A DNA stretch of 38,202 nucleotides, from contig SVHB01000017.1 of the NCBI GenBank assembly GCA_015056005.1, forward strand, positions 1 to 38,202, given 5' to 3'. Below the pieces are notes generated by a model that did not search any database, had not been told where the DNA came from, and saw only the letters and a program-made list of their open reading frames with translations. Source of the DNA: Clostridiales bacterium (GTDB lineage: Bacteria; Bacillota; Clostridia; Christensenellales; UBA1750). Positions 8,251 through 16,481 of the stretch are shown here, piece after piece (the first letter of the stretch is position 1; every line of letters begins with the position of its first letter). The translations under genes were made by a program, and so were the position numbers.

Positions 8251-9429
8251 ATGAACAAGAAAACTGTTAAAGACATTAACGTAACCGGCAAGCGCGTTCT
8301 TGTACGCTGCGACTTCAACGTGCCCCTTGACGGCGATCGTATCACCGACGAAAATCGCATCAACGGCGCAATGCCCACCATCCAGTATCTGGTAGACAAC
8401 GGCGCAAAGGTCATCCTTTGCTCTCACCTGGGCAGACCCAAGGGCGAATTCAACATGAAGTATTCTCTGGCTCCCGTTGCAAAGCGTCTCTCCGAGAAGC
8501 TCGGCAAGGAAGTTAAGCTTTCCAAGGACGTTATCGGCGAAGATGCAAAGGCTATCGCTGCTTCCCTGAACGACGGCGACGTTATGCTTCTTGAAAACGT
8601 ACGTTTCCATAAGGAAGAGGAAAAGAACGTTCCCGAGTTCGCAAAAGAACTGGCTTCCATGGCTGACATTTATGTAAACGATGCATTCGGCACCGCTCAT
8701 CGCGCTCATGCCTCCACCGCCGGCGTTGCAGATTATCTGCCCGCAGTAGCAGGCTTCCTTATCGGCAAAGAGCTCGACATCATGGGCAAGGCTCTTGAGA
8801 ATCCCGCTCGTCCCTTCGTTGCCATCCTCGGCGGCGCAAAGGTTTCCGACAAGATCGGCGTTATCAACAACCTCATCGAAAAGGTCGATGCACTTATCAT
8901 CGGCGGCGCTATGGCTTATACCTTCATGGTAGCTCAGGGCAAGGACGTTGCAGATTCCCTGCTTGAGAAGGACAAGGTAGAGCTGGCTAAGGAACTCATC
9001 GAAAAGGCAGCTGCCAAGGGCGTTAAGCTCCTCCTGCCCGTTGATACCGTTGTAGCCGACAAGTTCGACAACGACGCCAACACTCAGGTCGTTTCCGGCG
9101 ACTTCCCCGCAGGCTGGCAGGGTCTGGACATCGGTCCCAAGTCCGTTGAGCTGTTCAGCGAGACCATCAAGACCGCAAAGACTGTTATCTGGAACGGCCC
9201 CATGGGCGTATTCGAGATGGCAAACTTCGCAGTGGGCACCAAGGCTATCGCAGCTGCTATGGCTGAAAGCGATGCTGTTACCATCATCGGCGGCGGCGAC
9301 TCCGCAGCAGCAGTTCAGCAGCTCGGCTTTGCTGACAAGATGAGCCACATCTCCACCGGCGGCGGCGCTTCCCTCGAGTTCCTCGAAGGTCTGGTACTGC
9401 CCGGCGTTGCATGCCTCAACGACAAGTAA
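8251..9429 (+). CDS. pgk: Phosphoglycerate kinase
   Basis: Glycolytic enzyme transferring phosphate from 1,3-bisphosphoglycerate to ADP; cytosolic monomer of 392 residues, normal length. Landmarks are [12 protein letters not shown], the CSHLGRPKG loop, [22 protein letters not shown] and the C-terminal [11 protein letters not shown] and [13 protein letters not shown]. The frame also offers GTG at 8242, but GAGGTG (8239-8244) sits 6 nt before the ATG at 8251 and would overlap that GTG, so 8251 is preferred. Codon choice is extremely biased (GGC, AAC, ATC, AAG), as in highly expressed genes. It is the first gene of a three-gene glycolytic operon; no GAPDH gene is next to it in this window. Confidence 0.97.
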   Translation: MNKKTVKDINVTGKRVLVRCDFNVPLDGDRITDENRINGAMPTIQYLVDNGAKVILCSHLGRPKGEFNMKYSLAPVAKRLSEKLGKEVKLSKDVIGEDAKAIAASLNDGDVMLLENVRFHKEEEKNVPEFAKELASMADIYVNDAFGTAHRAHASTAGVADYLPAVAGFLIGKELDIMGKALENPARPFVAILGGAKVSDKIGVINNLIEKVDALIIGGAMAYTFMVAQGKDVADSLLEKDKVELAKELIEKAAAKGVKLLLPVDTVVADKFDNDANTQVVSGDFPAGWQGLDIGPKSVELFSETIKTAKTVIWNGPMGVFEMANFAVGTKAIAAAMAESDAVTIIGGGDSAAAVQQLGFADKMSHISTGGGASLEFLEGLVLPGVACLNDK

Positions 9430-9444
9430 TAATGTAAGTTTATT

Positions 9445-9475
9445 GCAAAGCGTCCCTTTTTTCGGGGCGCTTTGC
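9445..9475 (+). promoter_or_regulatory. Stable hairpin in the pgk-tpiA gap
   Basis: 12-bp stem (one G-T pair) GCAAAGCGTCCC / GGGGCGCTTTGC with a 7-nt loop, located just after the pgk stop. The bases after it are GGTGTAATAT, not a T-run, so full termination is unlikely. It probably protects or separates the pgk message, or causes partial termination. Confidence 0.65.
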
Positions 9476-9518
9476 GGTGTAATATAAATAAAAAAGGTTT
9501 TTATAGGAGATATTAAAA

Positions 9519-10280
9519 ATGAGAAAACCCATCATTGCCGGTAACTGGAAGATGAACATGACCCCCTCTCAGGGCGCTGCTCTTATCAATGAAATGAAGC
9601 CCCTGGTAGCAGATGCAAAGTGCGACGTAGTCGTTTGCGTACCTTACGTTGACATCCCCGCAGCAGCAGAAGCTCTCAAGGGTTCCAACATCGGTCTTGG
9701 CGCTCAGAACATGAACTTCGAGCCCAAGGGCGCTTTCACCGGTGAGATCAGCGCTGATATGCTCAAGGAACTCGGCGTTCAGTACGTCATCATCGGTCAC
9801 AGCGAGCGCAGAGCTTACTATGCAGAGACCGACGAGACCGTCAACAAGAAGGTCAAGGCAGCTCTGGATGCCGGCTTCACCCCCATCGTTTGCGTTGGCG
9901 AATCCCTCGAGCAGCGCGAAGCAGGCGGCTGGGAAAAGCTGATCGCCGATCAGGCTAAGGCAGCTCTTGACGGCGTTTGCCCCATGTGCGTTACCAAGGT
10001 CGTTATCGCTTACGAACCCATCTGGGCTATCGGCACCGGCAAGACCGCTTCCGACGAGCAGGCTAACGAAGCCATCGCCATCATCCGCAAGGCTGTTTCC
10101 GAAGTATACGGCGAAAAGGCTGAAGAGCTGCGCATCCAGTACGGCGGCTCCATGAACGCAAAGAACGCTCAGGGTCTCATGGCTCAGGAGCAGATCGACG
10201 GCGGCCTCATCGGCGGCGCTTCCCTGAAGGCTCCCGATTTCTCCGTCATCGTTGCAGCAGCAAGCGCTACCGTTAAGTAA
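9519..10280 (+). CDS. tpiA: Triosephosphate isomerase
   Basis: TIM-barrel enzyme interconverting dihydroxyacetone phosphate and glyceraldehyde 3-phosphate; 253 residues, normal length. All catalytic residues are visible: K11 in GNWKMN, H94 in IIGHSERR, E166 in AYEPIWAIGTGK, plus the phosphate loop YGGSMNAKN and GGLIGGASL near the C-terminus. AGGAGAT precedes the ATG at 9519 by about 7 nt. It sits 89 nt after pgk (with a hairpin between) and 18 nt before gpmI. Codon use is highly biased like its neighbours. Confidence 0.98.
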   Translation: MRKPIIAGNWKMNMTPSQGAALINEMKPLVADAKCDVVVCVPYVDIPAAAEALKGSNIGLGAQNMNFEPKGAFTGEISADMLKELGVQYVIIGHSERRAYYAETDETVNKKVKAALDAGFTPIVCVGESLEQREAGGWEKLIADQAKAALDGVCPMCVTKVVIAYEPIWAIGTGKTASDEQANEAIAIIRKAVSEVYGEKAEELRIQYGGSMNAKNAQGLMAQEQIDGGLIGGASLKAPDFSVIVAAASATVK

Positions 10281-10298
10281 TATTCGGAGAGATATCTA

Positions 10299-11825
10299 AT
10301 GAAAAAGCTTACCGCACTTATCATAATGGACGGTTTCGGCATCAACCCCAACGAGAAGGACAACGCTGTTGTTATCAGCGGCACTCCCAACCTCAAGGCG
10401 CTTGAAGCCAAGTACCCCCACACTCAGCTCGGCGCTTCCGGCATGGACGTTGGTCTGCCGGACGGCCAGATGGGCAACAGCGAAGTCGGTCACACCAACA
10501 TCGGCGCAGGCCGCGTTGTCTATCAGGAGCTCACCAGGATCACCAAGGCTATCCGCGACGGCGTTTTCTTTGAAAACGAAGCCTATATGAACGCCATCAA
10601 CAACTGCAAGGAGAATGGCTCTGCCCTTCATCTCGTCGGTCTGGTTTCCGACGGCGGCGTTCATTCTCACAACACTCACCTCTATGCTCTGCTTGAAATG
10701 GCAAAGCGCAACGGTCTTGAAAAGGTGTTCGTACACTGCCTGATGGACGGCCGTGACGTTCCTCCGGACAGCGGCAAGGGCTTCATCGAAGAGCTCGTTT
10801 CCAAGATGCAGGATATCGGCTGCGGCCGCATCGCCACCATCATGGGCCGCTATTACGGCATGGACCGCGAAAAAAAGTGGGACCGCGTCGAAAAGGCATA
10901 CAATGCCATGGTTTTCGCAGAAGGCAACAAGAACTCCGATCCCGTTGACGTCATGACCGCATCCTATGCAGCAGGCGTTATGGACGAGTTCGTCATCCCC
11001 ACCGTTGTTGATGAAGCCGGCACCGTTTCCGATAACGATTCCGTCATCTTCTTCAACTTCCGCCCCGACAGAGCAAGAGAGATCACCAGAGCTTTCGTCG
11101 ATCCCGAGTTCGACGGCTTCGCGCTCAAGAAGGCTCCCAAGAACCTCACCTATATCTGCACCACTCAGTATGACGCTACCATGCCCAATGTCCAGATCGC
11201 TTTCAAGCCCCAGTCTCTTGACAACGTCTTCGGTCAGATCGTTTCCGAAGCAGGCATGAAGCAGCTGCGCATTGCAGAGTTCACCAAGTATGCTCATGTT
11301 ACCTTCTTCTTCAACGGCGGCGTTGAGACCGTATATCCCGGCGAAGACAGAGTCCTGATCGACTCTCCCGACGTCGCGACCTACGACCTCAAGCCCGAAA
11401 TGAGCGCCTACGAGGTAACCGATGAAGTCATCAAGCGCATCAACAGCGGCGAATATGACGTTATCATCCTCAACTTTGCCAACTGCGATATGGTCGGTCA
11501 CACCGGCGTTATCCCCGCAGCTGTCAAGGCAGTTGATACCGTTGACGAGTGCGTCGGTAAGGTCGTTGAAGCTATCCTGAACAACGGCGGCCGCGCTCTG
11601 ATCACTGCCGACCACGGCAATGCAGATCAGATGACCGATCCCGTTACCGGCGATCCCTTCACCGCTCATACCACCTTCCCCGTTCCCCTCATCCTCGTTG
11701 ATGAAGAGAACAAGGGCGTTCAGCTCAAGGAAGGCCGTCTGGCCGACCTCTGCCCCACCATGCTCGACCTCATGGGTATTTCTAAGCCCGCCGAGATGGA
11801 CGGCGAATCCCTGATCGTAAAGTAA
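10299..11825 (+). CDS. gpmI: 2,3-bisphosphoglycerate-independent phosphoglycerate mutase
   Basis: Manganese-dependent alkaline-phosphatase-superfamily enzyme converting 3- to 2-phosphoglycerate; 508 residues, normal length. Visible are the N-terminal metal Asp in IIMDGFG (D11), the phosphoserine S61 in QMGNSEVGHTNIGAGR, GVHSHNTHL, DGRDVPP, and the C-terminal metal site with NFANCDMVGHTG and TADHGNADQM. CGGAGAG precedes the ATG by about 8 nt. It is the last gene of the operon and is followed by a strong terminator. The 457-codon antisense ORF over it is a codon-bias shadow. Confidence 0.97.
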   Translation: MKKLTALIIMDGFGINPNEKDNAVVISGTPNLKALEAKYPHTQLGASGMDVGLPDGQMGNSEVGHTNIGAGRVVYQELTRITKAIRDGVFFENEAYMNAINNCKENGSALHLVGLVSDGGVHSHNTHLYALLEMAKRNGLEKVFVHCLMDGRDVPPDSGKGFIEELVSKMQDIGCGRIATIMGRYYGMDREKKWDRVEKAYNAMVFAEGNKNSDPVDVMTASYAAGVMDEFVIPTVVDEAGTVSDNDSVIFFNFRPDRAREITRAFVDPEFDGFALKKAPKNLTYICTTQYDATMPNVQIAFKPQSLDNVFGQIVSEAGMKQLRIAEFTKYAHVTFFFNGGVETVYPGEDRVLIDSPDVATYDLKPEMSAYEVTDEVIKRINSGEYDVIILNFANCDMVGHTGVIPAAVKAVDTVDECVGKVVEAILNNGGRALITADHGNADQMTDPVTGDPFTAHTTFPVPLILVDEENKGVQLKEGRLADLCPTMLDLMGISKPAEMDGESLIVK

Positions 11826-11843
11826 TATAAAAGGAAACTTTTT

Positions 11844-11875
11844 AAGAGCACGAATTTTTTTCGTGCTCTTTTTTT
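11844..11875 (+). terminator. Intrinsic terminator of the pgk operon
   Basis: Perfect 10-bp stem AAGAGCACGA / TCGTGCTCTT with a 7-nt loop and a run of seven T, 19 nt after the gpmI stop. Confidence 0.92.
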
Positions 11876-11891
11876 ACCCAAAACCGCCCTG

Positions 11892-11936
11892 CCTAAGCAG
11901 CCAGCTTAGGACTTTTCCTTTTGGTTAATATATAAT
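11892..11936 (+). promoter_or_regulatory. Hairpin and probable promoter of the 1065-residue protein gene
   Basis: A perfect 7-bp stem CCTAAGC / GCTTAGG (11892-11910) is followed by A+T-rich DNA with TATAAT at 11931-11936. No good -35 hexamer is found at 17 nt, so the promoter may need an activator or the hairpin may be an operator. Confidence 0.4.
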
Positions 11937-11970
11937 AAATATATATATGTAACCAAAGGAGTCGATCAGC

Positions 11971-14900
11971 TTGAAAAAACACATAAGCCTCCTGCTCACC
12001 GCAATAATGCTCTGTTTGGCGGTAATTTCACCGTTTGCTACGGCAGGAGCGCAGGAGGAGATTCAGGAATCCCCTTGCGTCTTTCTTAAAATCATAGATA
12101 ACGAAATCAACGCTCGCCTTGTAAATGTTGATGATACGACACGTCAAAAGATCAGGAATAATCCTGACGGCTATAAGCTTAATCTCAACAGCGAAATTAC
12201 TGCCGCTGAGTGGGCAAAGCTTTGCGAAAATAAAACTCCGGGTGATAAAATTATAACCCTTATTAATATAAACGCCCCTGTTGGTGCGGAAAAAGCAGCT
12301 GTCAAGCCGATCGCAGGATCCGAAATAAAAAACGAAGATATTGCGTATTTTGACAGCAGTAATGCTTCCATATGGAAGCCCGCCTATTCAAACAGCAGCA
12401 ACCGCATAACAAATTTTGAATATGCTATAGGGTCAATATCCAAAACAGATGGCGCCGAAACGCTGACCCTTACACTGAACGAAAACGAAACGACATTCCT
12501 TGTTTGCTGGCTGGATGGCAATGGCAACAAGATCGACCTTGGTATGCAGCAGTACATTGGCTGCTTTTCCGTAAAGTTCAACGGTAACCTTAAGGACTCT
12601 GAGGATAATCCCACCAACATCGTTACCTTTGAACCCTATAAAATGGAGTACGACAAAGCCACTATCCCTTACGAGCGCGGTGAAGGCAATATCTTCGCCT
12701 ATATAGACGGCCTTGCAAATATTCCGAGCGACAGGTTCTCCTATGAACTCAAGGACGGCATACTTGATGTAAAGCTTAACCTCTCAAAAGCTGATTGGGA
12801 AAAGCTTTATTATGATGCAAAAGTCGGCAGCGAATGGCTGTTCATGACTGCAGATGTTATGGCTCCTGCTAAGAAATTCTATTCTTTCACCATGTCTACA
12901 GGCAAAATAGAGGACGACCGAGTTGCAAATGCGCTCATGGCTCTTGATACTTCCGAGTCATGGCTATATCAGAATCCCGTAACTTACAGAAGTGATGACA
13001 GTTTAAAGACCATTGCCGCTATCCGTCGCTACGGCAGCACTATAATGATCGAGCCTGTCAACGATACCTTCTATGTTTCATATCACTGGCGCGACGAAAA
13101 CGGTTATCCCATTGATATCGATACAAGCGATGAATATACAAGCTATGTCGAATATCTGACCGTCCGCATCACTCATGAAAGCACCGAATTGATAAATATA
13201 TCAGATGACACAACGATCGATGAAACCGATATCATTATGAACTCGGGTGGCTGGGACGAAGATAAGTATTACGGCAAAGAGCGCGTCGAGCCCTTCAAGA
13301 TCATGGAGTCCACCTATGAAAACGGCGAAGTGGTATATTTTATTGATTACGATGAGCTGAAAAATCTGCACAGTACAAACAATGGCAAACTGCCAGATCA
13401 ATATTATGCCATACAGACCAAGATCAAAGCACCCAAAGATGTTGTTTCCGTTTCCTGTACCCGCAATGGCAGCGGTACCCGTACGGACATCTTAGACGGA
13501 TATATCAAACTGAATCATTTTATCAGCGATCAGAACTATAATCTCTATCAAGGCGCTGCAAGCAGTACCTTTGAAATTGTCTGGACTCTTGATGATAATT
13601 CTGAAATCGTTCAGAGGATTACCATAACTACGAATCCTGTTTATAATGTAACCTCAATGGATCTCGGCGGCTGGACGCCTGTTTCCAACGATCGAATAAT
13701 CATAAATCCCGAGCATCAAGGCAATACCGGTCTTGTCGTAAAGAAGAACAAAGAGGGAACGGCCCATCTTTATAACCATTTTACTGGCGGGAAAGTGGAA
13801 GTTATCAAGGACAATGATATTCTTGTAAATATCATCCCTCCCACAAATGATAAAAACGGCAATCCGATCAATGTAACCAAGTTCCGCGTAAACATTTCCA
13901 CCGGTGCAAACGCATATATTGCAAGCGAGCGTACAGCCCAACAGCAGCGCAATATTCTGAATGAAAATGCTATTGAAAGCTTTGCCGATGAAAACAACAA
14001 GTCGATACCTTTCAGAGCAAAGATCTTTGCAACATTTACGCCTCATGATATCCCTGTCACAAAGGGAAACAGAACCGAAATCCAAACCGTTTATTTCCCG
14101 GAAATCTATGGCACAAGCATCCGCAGCGGCATGTTTGCGGTGATCGATTGGCTGGATGATGACGGAAATGTTCTTGCTTACGAATACTTCTACCATACCA
14201 ACGATCAGCTGAAAAACGTTCACAAGAGCGGCGGCAGCTCTCGTAGCATTGAAGCGACCAATTACTCGCTGGCAGACAGCAGTGATGTGCTCGTCATAGA
14301 AACATTCCCACAAGAATCCAATGTAACCGATGGCTCCATGGGCGCTGAATATGTACATCTTTCCCTTGAGGATCAAAGCGGCAACGCAATTCAGCCCGAG
14401 GATGAAGTTATCATAAGCGTCAAATACCCTGAAGGTACCAACGGAACTGATTACGATTTCATGATCGAGCACTACGAGGATGAAAGTCACACCAAGTATG
14501 AGGTAATTTCTGTCGAGGAATTTGCAGATCATCTCGAGTTCAAGGTCAAATCCTTCAGCCCCTTCATGCTCTCGTGGGCTAAGGTAACCACCGATGACGG
14601 CAATACCGGCGACGGCAGCACGGGCGACGAAAATACCGGCAATACTCCCTCCTACCCCGAGTATGACGATGATGATTTTATTCCCATCAATCCCTCTGTA
14701 GGCTGCATTCCCACTCCCATTGTTCCCGCTCCCGTCACTCCTTCCGAGCCTGAGGAAGTCGAAAGCACCTTCAGCGTGCTTTGCAATAAGCTGAACATCC
14801 GCGCAGGCGCAGGCACAGGCTTTGAGAAGATCGGTTCTCTCAAACGCGGAGCTTCCATCAAGGGCGAGCTGCTCGAGAACGGCTGGATCAAGTTCACCAT

Positions 14901-15168
14901 GGAAAACGGCGAAGTCGGCTATGTCAGCGGAAAGTATGTTTACCTTATGGATGGAGAGGATTGCATGGATTGCGAAGGCAGCGCAACCGTCGTCTGCAGC
15001 ACCCTGAACGTCCGCTCCGGCCCAGATACCTCCTTTGACAAGGTCGGAAAGATCAAGCGCGGCGACACCGTCTACATCGTCTCCTGCGACGCTACCCACA
15101 CCTGGTACAAGATCATCTGGAACGATGCTCACGCGTGGATATCCGCAAAATATGTATATACCGATTAG
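11971..15168 (+). CDS. Large secreted modular protein with two C-terminal SH3b domains
   Basis: TTG start at 11971 with AAAGGAG 9 nt upstream. Residues 1-27 form a signal peptide (Lys-Lys, hydrophobic core, ATAGA). Four diverged modules follow, about 36-203, 242-401, 438-555 and 573-742. Each closes with a Trp strand plus Asp/Asn turn: FLVCWLDGNGN, FYVSYHWRDENG, FEIVWTLDDNSE, FAVIDWLDDDGN. Modules 1 and 2 open alike (ITAAEWAKL and LSKADWEKL). A beta domain (771-871) ends in FKVKSFSPFMLSW, often seen near the C-terminus of Firmicute surface proteins. An acidic Thr/Gly/Pro linker (872-932) leads to SH3b domains at 933-992 and 1005-1063 (LNIRAGAGTGFEKIG and LNVRSGPDTSFDKVG). There is no LPXTG or C-terminal anchor, so the SH3b domains may bind the wall. 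No enzymatic motif was recognised. It appears monocistronic, with a terminator after it. Confidence 0.85.
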   Translation: MKKHISLLLTAIMLCLAVISPFATAGAQEEIQESPCVFLKIIDNEINARLVNVDDTTRQKIRNNPDGYKLNLNSEITAAEWAKLCENKTPGDKIITLININAPVGAEKAAVKPIAGSEIKNEDIAYFDSSNASIWKPAYSNSSNRITNFEYAIGSISKTDGAETLTLTLNENETTFLVCWLDGNGNKIDLGMQQYIGCFSVKFNGNLKDSEDNPTNIVTFEPYKMEYDKATIPYERGEGNIFAYIDGLANIPSDRFSYELKDGILDVKLNLSKADWEKLYYDAKVGSEWLFMTADVMAPAKKFYSFTMSTGKIEDDRVANALMALDTSESWLYQNPVTYRSDDSLKTIAAIRRYGSTIMIEPVNDTFYVSYHWRDENGYPIDIDTSDEYTSYVEYLTVRITHESTELINISDDTTIDETDIIMNSGGWDEDKYYGKERVEPFKIMESTYENGEVVYFIDYDELKNLHSTNNGKLPDQYYAIQTKIKAPKDVVSVSCTRNGSGTRTDILDGYIKLNHFISDQNYNLYQGAASSTFEIVWTLDDNSEIVQRITITTNPVYNVTSMDLGGWTPVSNDRIIINPEHQGNTGLVVKKNKEGTAHLYNHFTGGKVEVIKDNDILVNIIPPTNDKNGNPINVTKFRVNISTGANAYIASERTAQQQRNILNENAIESFADENNKSIPFRAKIFATFTPHDIPVTKGNRTEIQTVYFPEIYGTSIRSGMFAVIDWLDDDGNVLAYEYFYHTNDQLKNVHKSGGSSRSIEATNYSLADSSDVLVIETFPQESNVTDGSMGAEYVHLSLEDQSGNAIQPEDEVIISVKYPEGTNGTDYDFMIEHYEDESHTKYEVISVEEFADHLEFKVKSFSPFMLSWAKVTTDDGNTGDGSTGDENTGNTPSYPEYDDDDFIPINPSVGCIPTPIVPAPVTPSEPEEVESTFSVLCNKLNIRAGAGTGFEKIGSLKRGASIKGELLENGWIKFTMENGEVGYVSGKYVYLMDGEDCMDCEGSATVVCSTLNVRSGPDTSFDKVGKIKRGDTVYIVSCDATHTWYKIIWNDAHAWISAKYVYTD

Positions 15169-15174
15169 CAAAAC

Positions 15175-15205
15175 AAAAAAGACCCGCTATGCGGGTCTTT
15201 TTTTT
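15175..15205 (+). terminator. Intrinsic terminator of the 1065-residue protein gene
   Basis: Stem GACCCGC / GCGGGTC with loop TAT, extended by an A6 run upstream pairing with the T8 run downstream. The A and T runs could let it work in both directions. Confidence 0.92.
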
Positions 15206-15233
15206 GTATAATAAAAACAAATTGCGAATACTG

Positions 15234-15262
15234 TTGTAATATATTGTATTATACGTTATAAT
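15234..15262 (+). promoter_or_regulatory. Promoter of the 249-residue secreted protein gene
   Basis: -35 TTGTAA (15234-15239), 17-nt spacer, -10 TATAAT (15257-15262). Transcription from here would give a leader of about 155 nt before the ATG at 15428. Confidence 0.7.
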
Positions 15263-15315
15263 ATAAATATACTAAGTGAATTACATATTTTGTTACATCC
15301 CCCTGTTATGACTTT

Positions 15316-15390
15316 AAGGAGGTGTATGCTTATGTGCTGAGGCGAGTTGGCTTCGAATACAGATTTGAATGTATTGCGAGGTCTTTTTTT
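15316..15390 (+). promoter_or_regulatory. Candidate leader with mini-ORF and terminator-like stem
   Basis: AAGGAGGT (15316-15323) is a near-perfect ribosome site 8 nt before ATG TGC TGA (15332-15340), a two-codon ORF; an ATG 6 nt upstream in the same frame gives Met-Leu-Met-Cys. In another frame a 34-codon ORF (GTG at 15322, stop at 15426) uses the same site and ends just before the next gene. Downstream, AATACA / TGTATT (15356-15375) extends through mismatches to GGCTT / GAGGTC and is followed by T7 (15384-15390). This is the layout of a leader-peptide attenuator, but the stem is weak. It matches no riboswitch I know. Confidence 0.4.
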
Positions 15391-15427
15391 ATTTCATTAA
15401 AAAACATAAAACAAGGAGTAAATTAAA

Positions 15428-16177
15428 ATGAAAAAGACTTATGTTAGATTTATTAACACTATTGTGTGTGTCTTAATGACCATGGCTGTGGTTTTTACCG
15501 GTAATATTGCAACCGCAAACGCAAATGCCGGTGCCGATGCTTTATATTGGATCGAATTTGATGCTGATGGTGGTACTATTTATGGGGCTTTAACCGCATT
15601 TGAACCCGCAGAAGAGTTTTTAACCGATTGTTTCTTAATTCCCGAAGATGCTATCCCCGAAAAAGAGGGATTTCTCTTTTTATGGTGGGAAATCGCAGAA
15701 GGGCTCTATACCGGCGAAGCAATTTTTCCGGGTGACTTTCTGTTTGCTGATGATTATTGCTTTGAAAATGATTCCAAAATGGTTTGTAAACTCAAAGCGA
15801 TCTGGGAGCCGGATCCCAATTACAAGCCTGAGGTGAAGGATAAACCCAAGAGCGTTCCCGATGCGGTAGAAGCGGTGGAGGTACTCTCATCCGGCAGCAG
15901 AGCAGCATACACATTCAAAGGAAGCGACGACGTTGGTATTTTCTTCGAAGGTGCGGATATAAACCAATTTTCGGGCTTTGCGATGGATTTTAAGACAACA
16001 GCGGTATACAGCAAAGATTACAGTGTATGTAATACAAACGGCGGCGTGATGCTTACATTATCCAAAGACTATCTCGACACCCTGGATAAAGGCAATCACA
16101 CCGCCATTCTTTTCTTTACCCGAAACAATCCCAAAACTTGCGGTACTATCGCGCTGGGGGATTTGATAATCGAGTAA
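15428..16177 (+). CDS. Secreted protein with a Listeria-Bacteroides repeat and a C-terminal X2/Ig-like domain
   Basis: 249 residues with a signal peptide (1-34, ATANANA). Residues 42-127 look like one Listeria-Bacteroides repeat (Flg_new type): FDADGGTIYG, then GFLFLWWEIAEG, ending LKAIWEPD; such beta-grasp repeats occur in secreted Firmicute adhesins. Residues 148-249 resemble the X2/Ig-like domain of clostridial surface proteins (YTFKGSDDVGIFFEG, MLTLSKDYLDTLDKGNHTA). There is no anchor motif or enzymatic signature. AAGGAG lies 9 nt before the ATG. The first ~130 codons are richer in A/T-ending codons (TTT, TTA, GGT) than the second half and the neighbours, which suggests a mosaic or acquired origin. 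The gene has its own promoter, long leader and terminator. Role unknown; a binding or adhesion function is plausible. Confidence 0.75.
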   Translation: MKKTYVRFINTIVCVLMTMAVVFTGNIATANANAGADALYWIEFDADGGTIYGALTAFEPAEEFLTDCFLIPEDAIPEKEGFLFLWWEIAEGLYTGEAIFPGDFLFADDYCFENDSKMVCKLKAIWEPDPNYKPEVKDKPKSVPDAVEAVEVLSSGSRAAYTFKGSDDVGIFFEGADINQFSGFAMDFKTTAVYSKDYSVCNTNGGVMLTLSKDYLDTLDKGNHTAILFFTRNNPKTCGTIALGDLIIE

Positions 16178-16190
16178 GAAAACTATGAAG

Positions 16191-16220
16191 GGAGAGTTCT
16201 TTTGAACTCTCCTTTGTTTT
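16191..16220 (+). terminator. Intrinsic terminator of the 249-residue protein gene
   Basis: Perfect 9-bp stem GGAGAGTTC / GAACTCTCC, loop TTTT, followed by TTTGTTTT, 13 nt after the stop. Confidence 0.88.
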
Positions 16221-16279
16221 GATAGTTAATGTATAAGTATTTTACAGAGATCTATACTTTGATTTCGCTCCGAAGATCT

Positions 16280-16384
16280 TTATCTGTGTCCTAAGCAACT
16301 GCCGTTGTTATTGCAAATGATCTCACCATCTATGTCTGCTTTCTTATGCTTTGTGCTTATATAACCCAGCAGTAACGTTTTCAT
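16280..16384 (-). CDS. Possible 34-residue small ORF or gene remnant
   Basis: In the 260-nt gap downstream of the GH3 gene an ATG (16384) opens a frame starting MKTLLLGYISTKHKKAD and containing GEIICNNNGSCLGHR before TAA at 16280. The composition looks protein-like with two Cys, but the upstream ribosome site is poor (GAGAATGG) and I recognise no family. It may be a relic of a longer gene, since the frame could have been cut by the inverted repeat upstream, or chance. The remainder of the gap shows nothing else convincing. Confidence 0.2.
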   Translation of the reverse strand: MKTLLLGYISTKHKKADIDGEIICNNNGSCLGHR

Positions 16385-16406
16385 CCATTCTCATTCCCAA
16401 GCATTA

Positions 16407-16449
16407 TTAACGGCTTACAACAAGATATTCCCAGACTGCAAGCCGTTAA
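16407..16449 (-). terminator. Inverted repeat after the GH3 gene, possible terminator
   Basis: Perfect 10-bp arms TTAACGGCTT / AAGCCGTTAA separated by 23 nt, 33 nt beyond the GH3 stop. On the minus strand the stem is followed by TAATGCTTGGG, with no T-run, so it would be a weak terminator or a message-end stem. Confidence 0.45.
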
Positions 16450-16481
16450 GTTGAATCACTTTTATTCCGTCCTACCCTATC

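Noticed and set aside
10296-11669. 457-codon ORF on the minus strand
   Set aside because: Exact shadow of gpmI; the strong codon bias of gpmI leaves no stops in this antisense frame. No conserved motif or ribosome site.
13654-15171. 505-codon ORF antisense to the 1065-residue secreted protein
   Set aside because: Shadow frame, no conserved signature; the plus-strand protein has a signal peptide and SH3b domains.
15341-15390. tRNA-like TTCGAATAC in the leader
   Set aside because: No acceptor or anticodon stems can be formed; not a tRNA.
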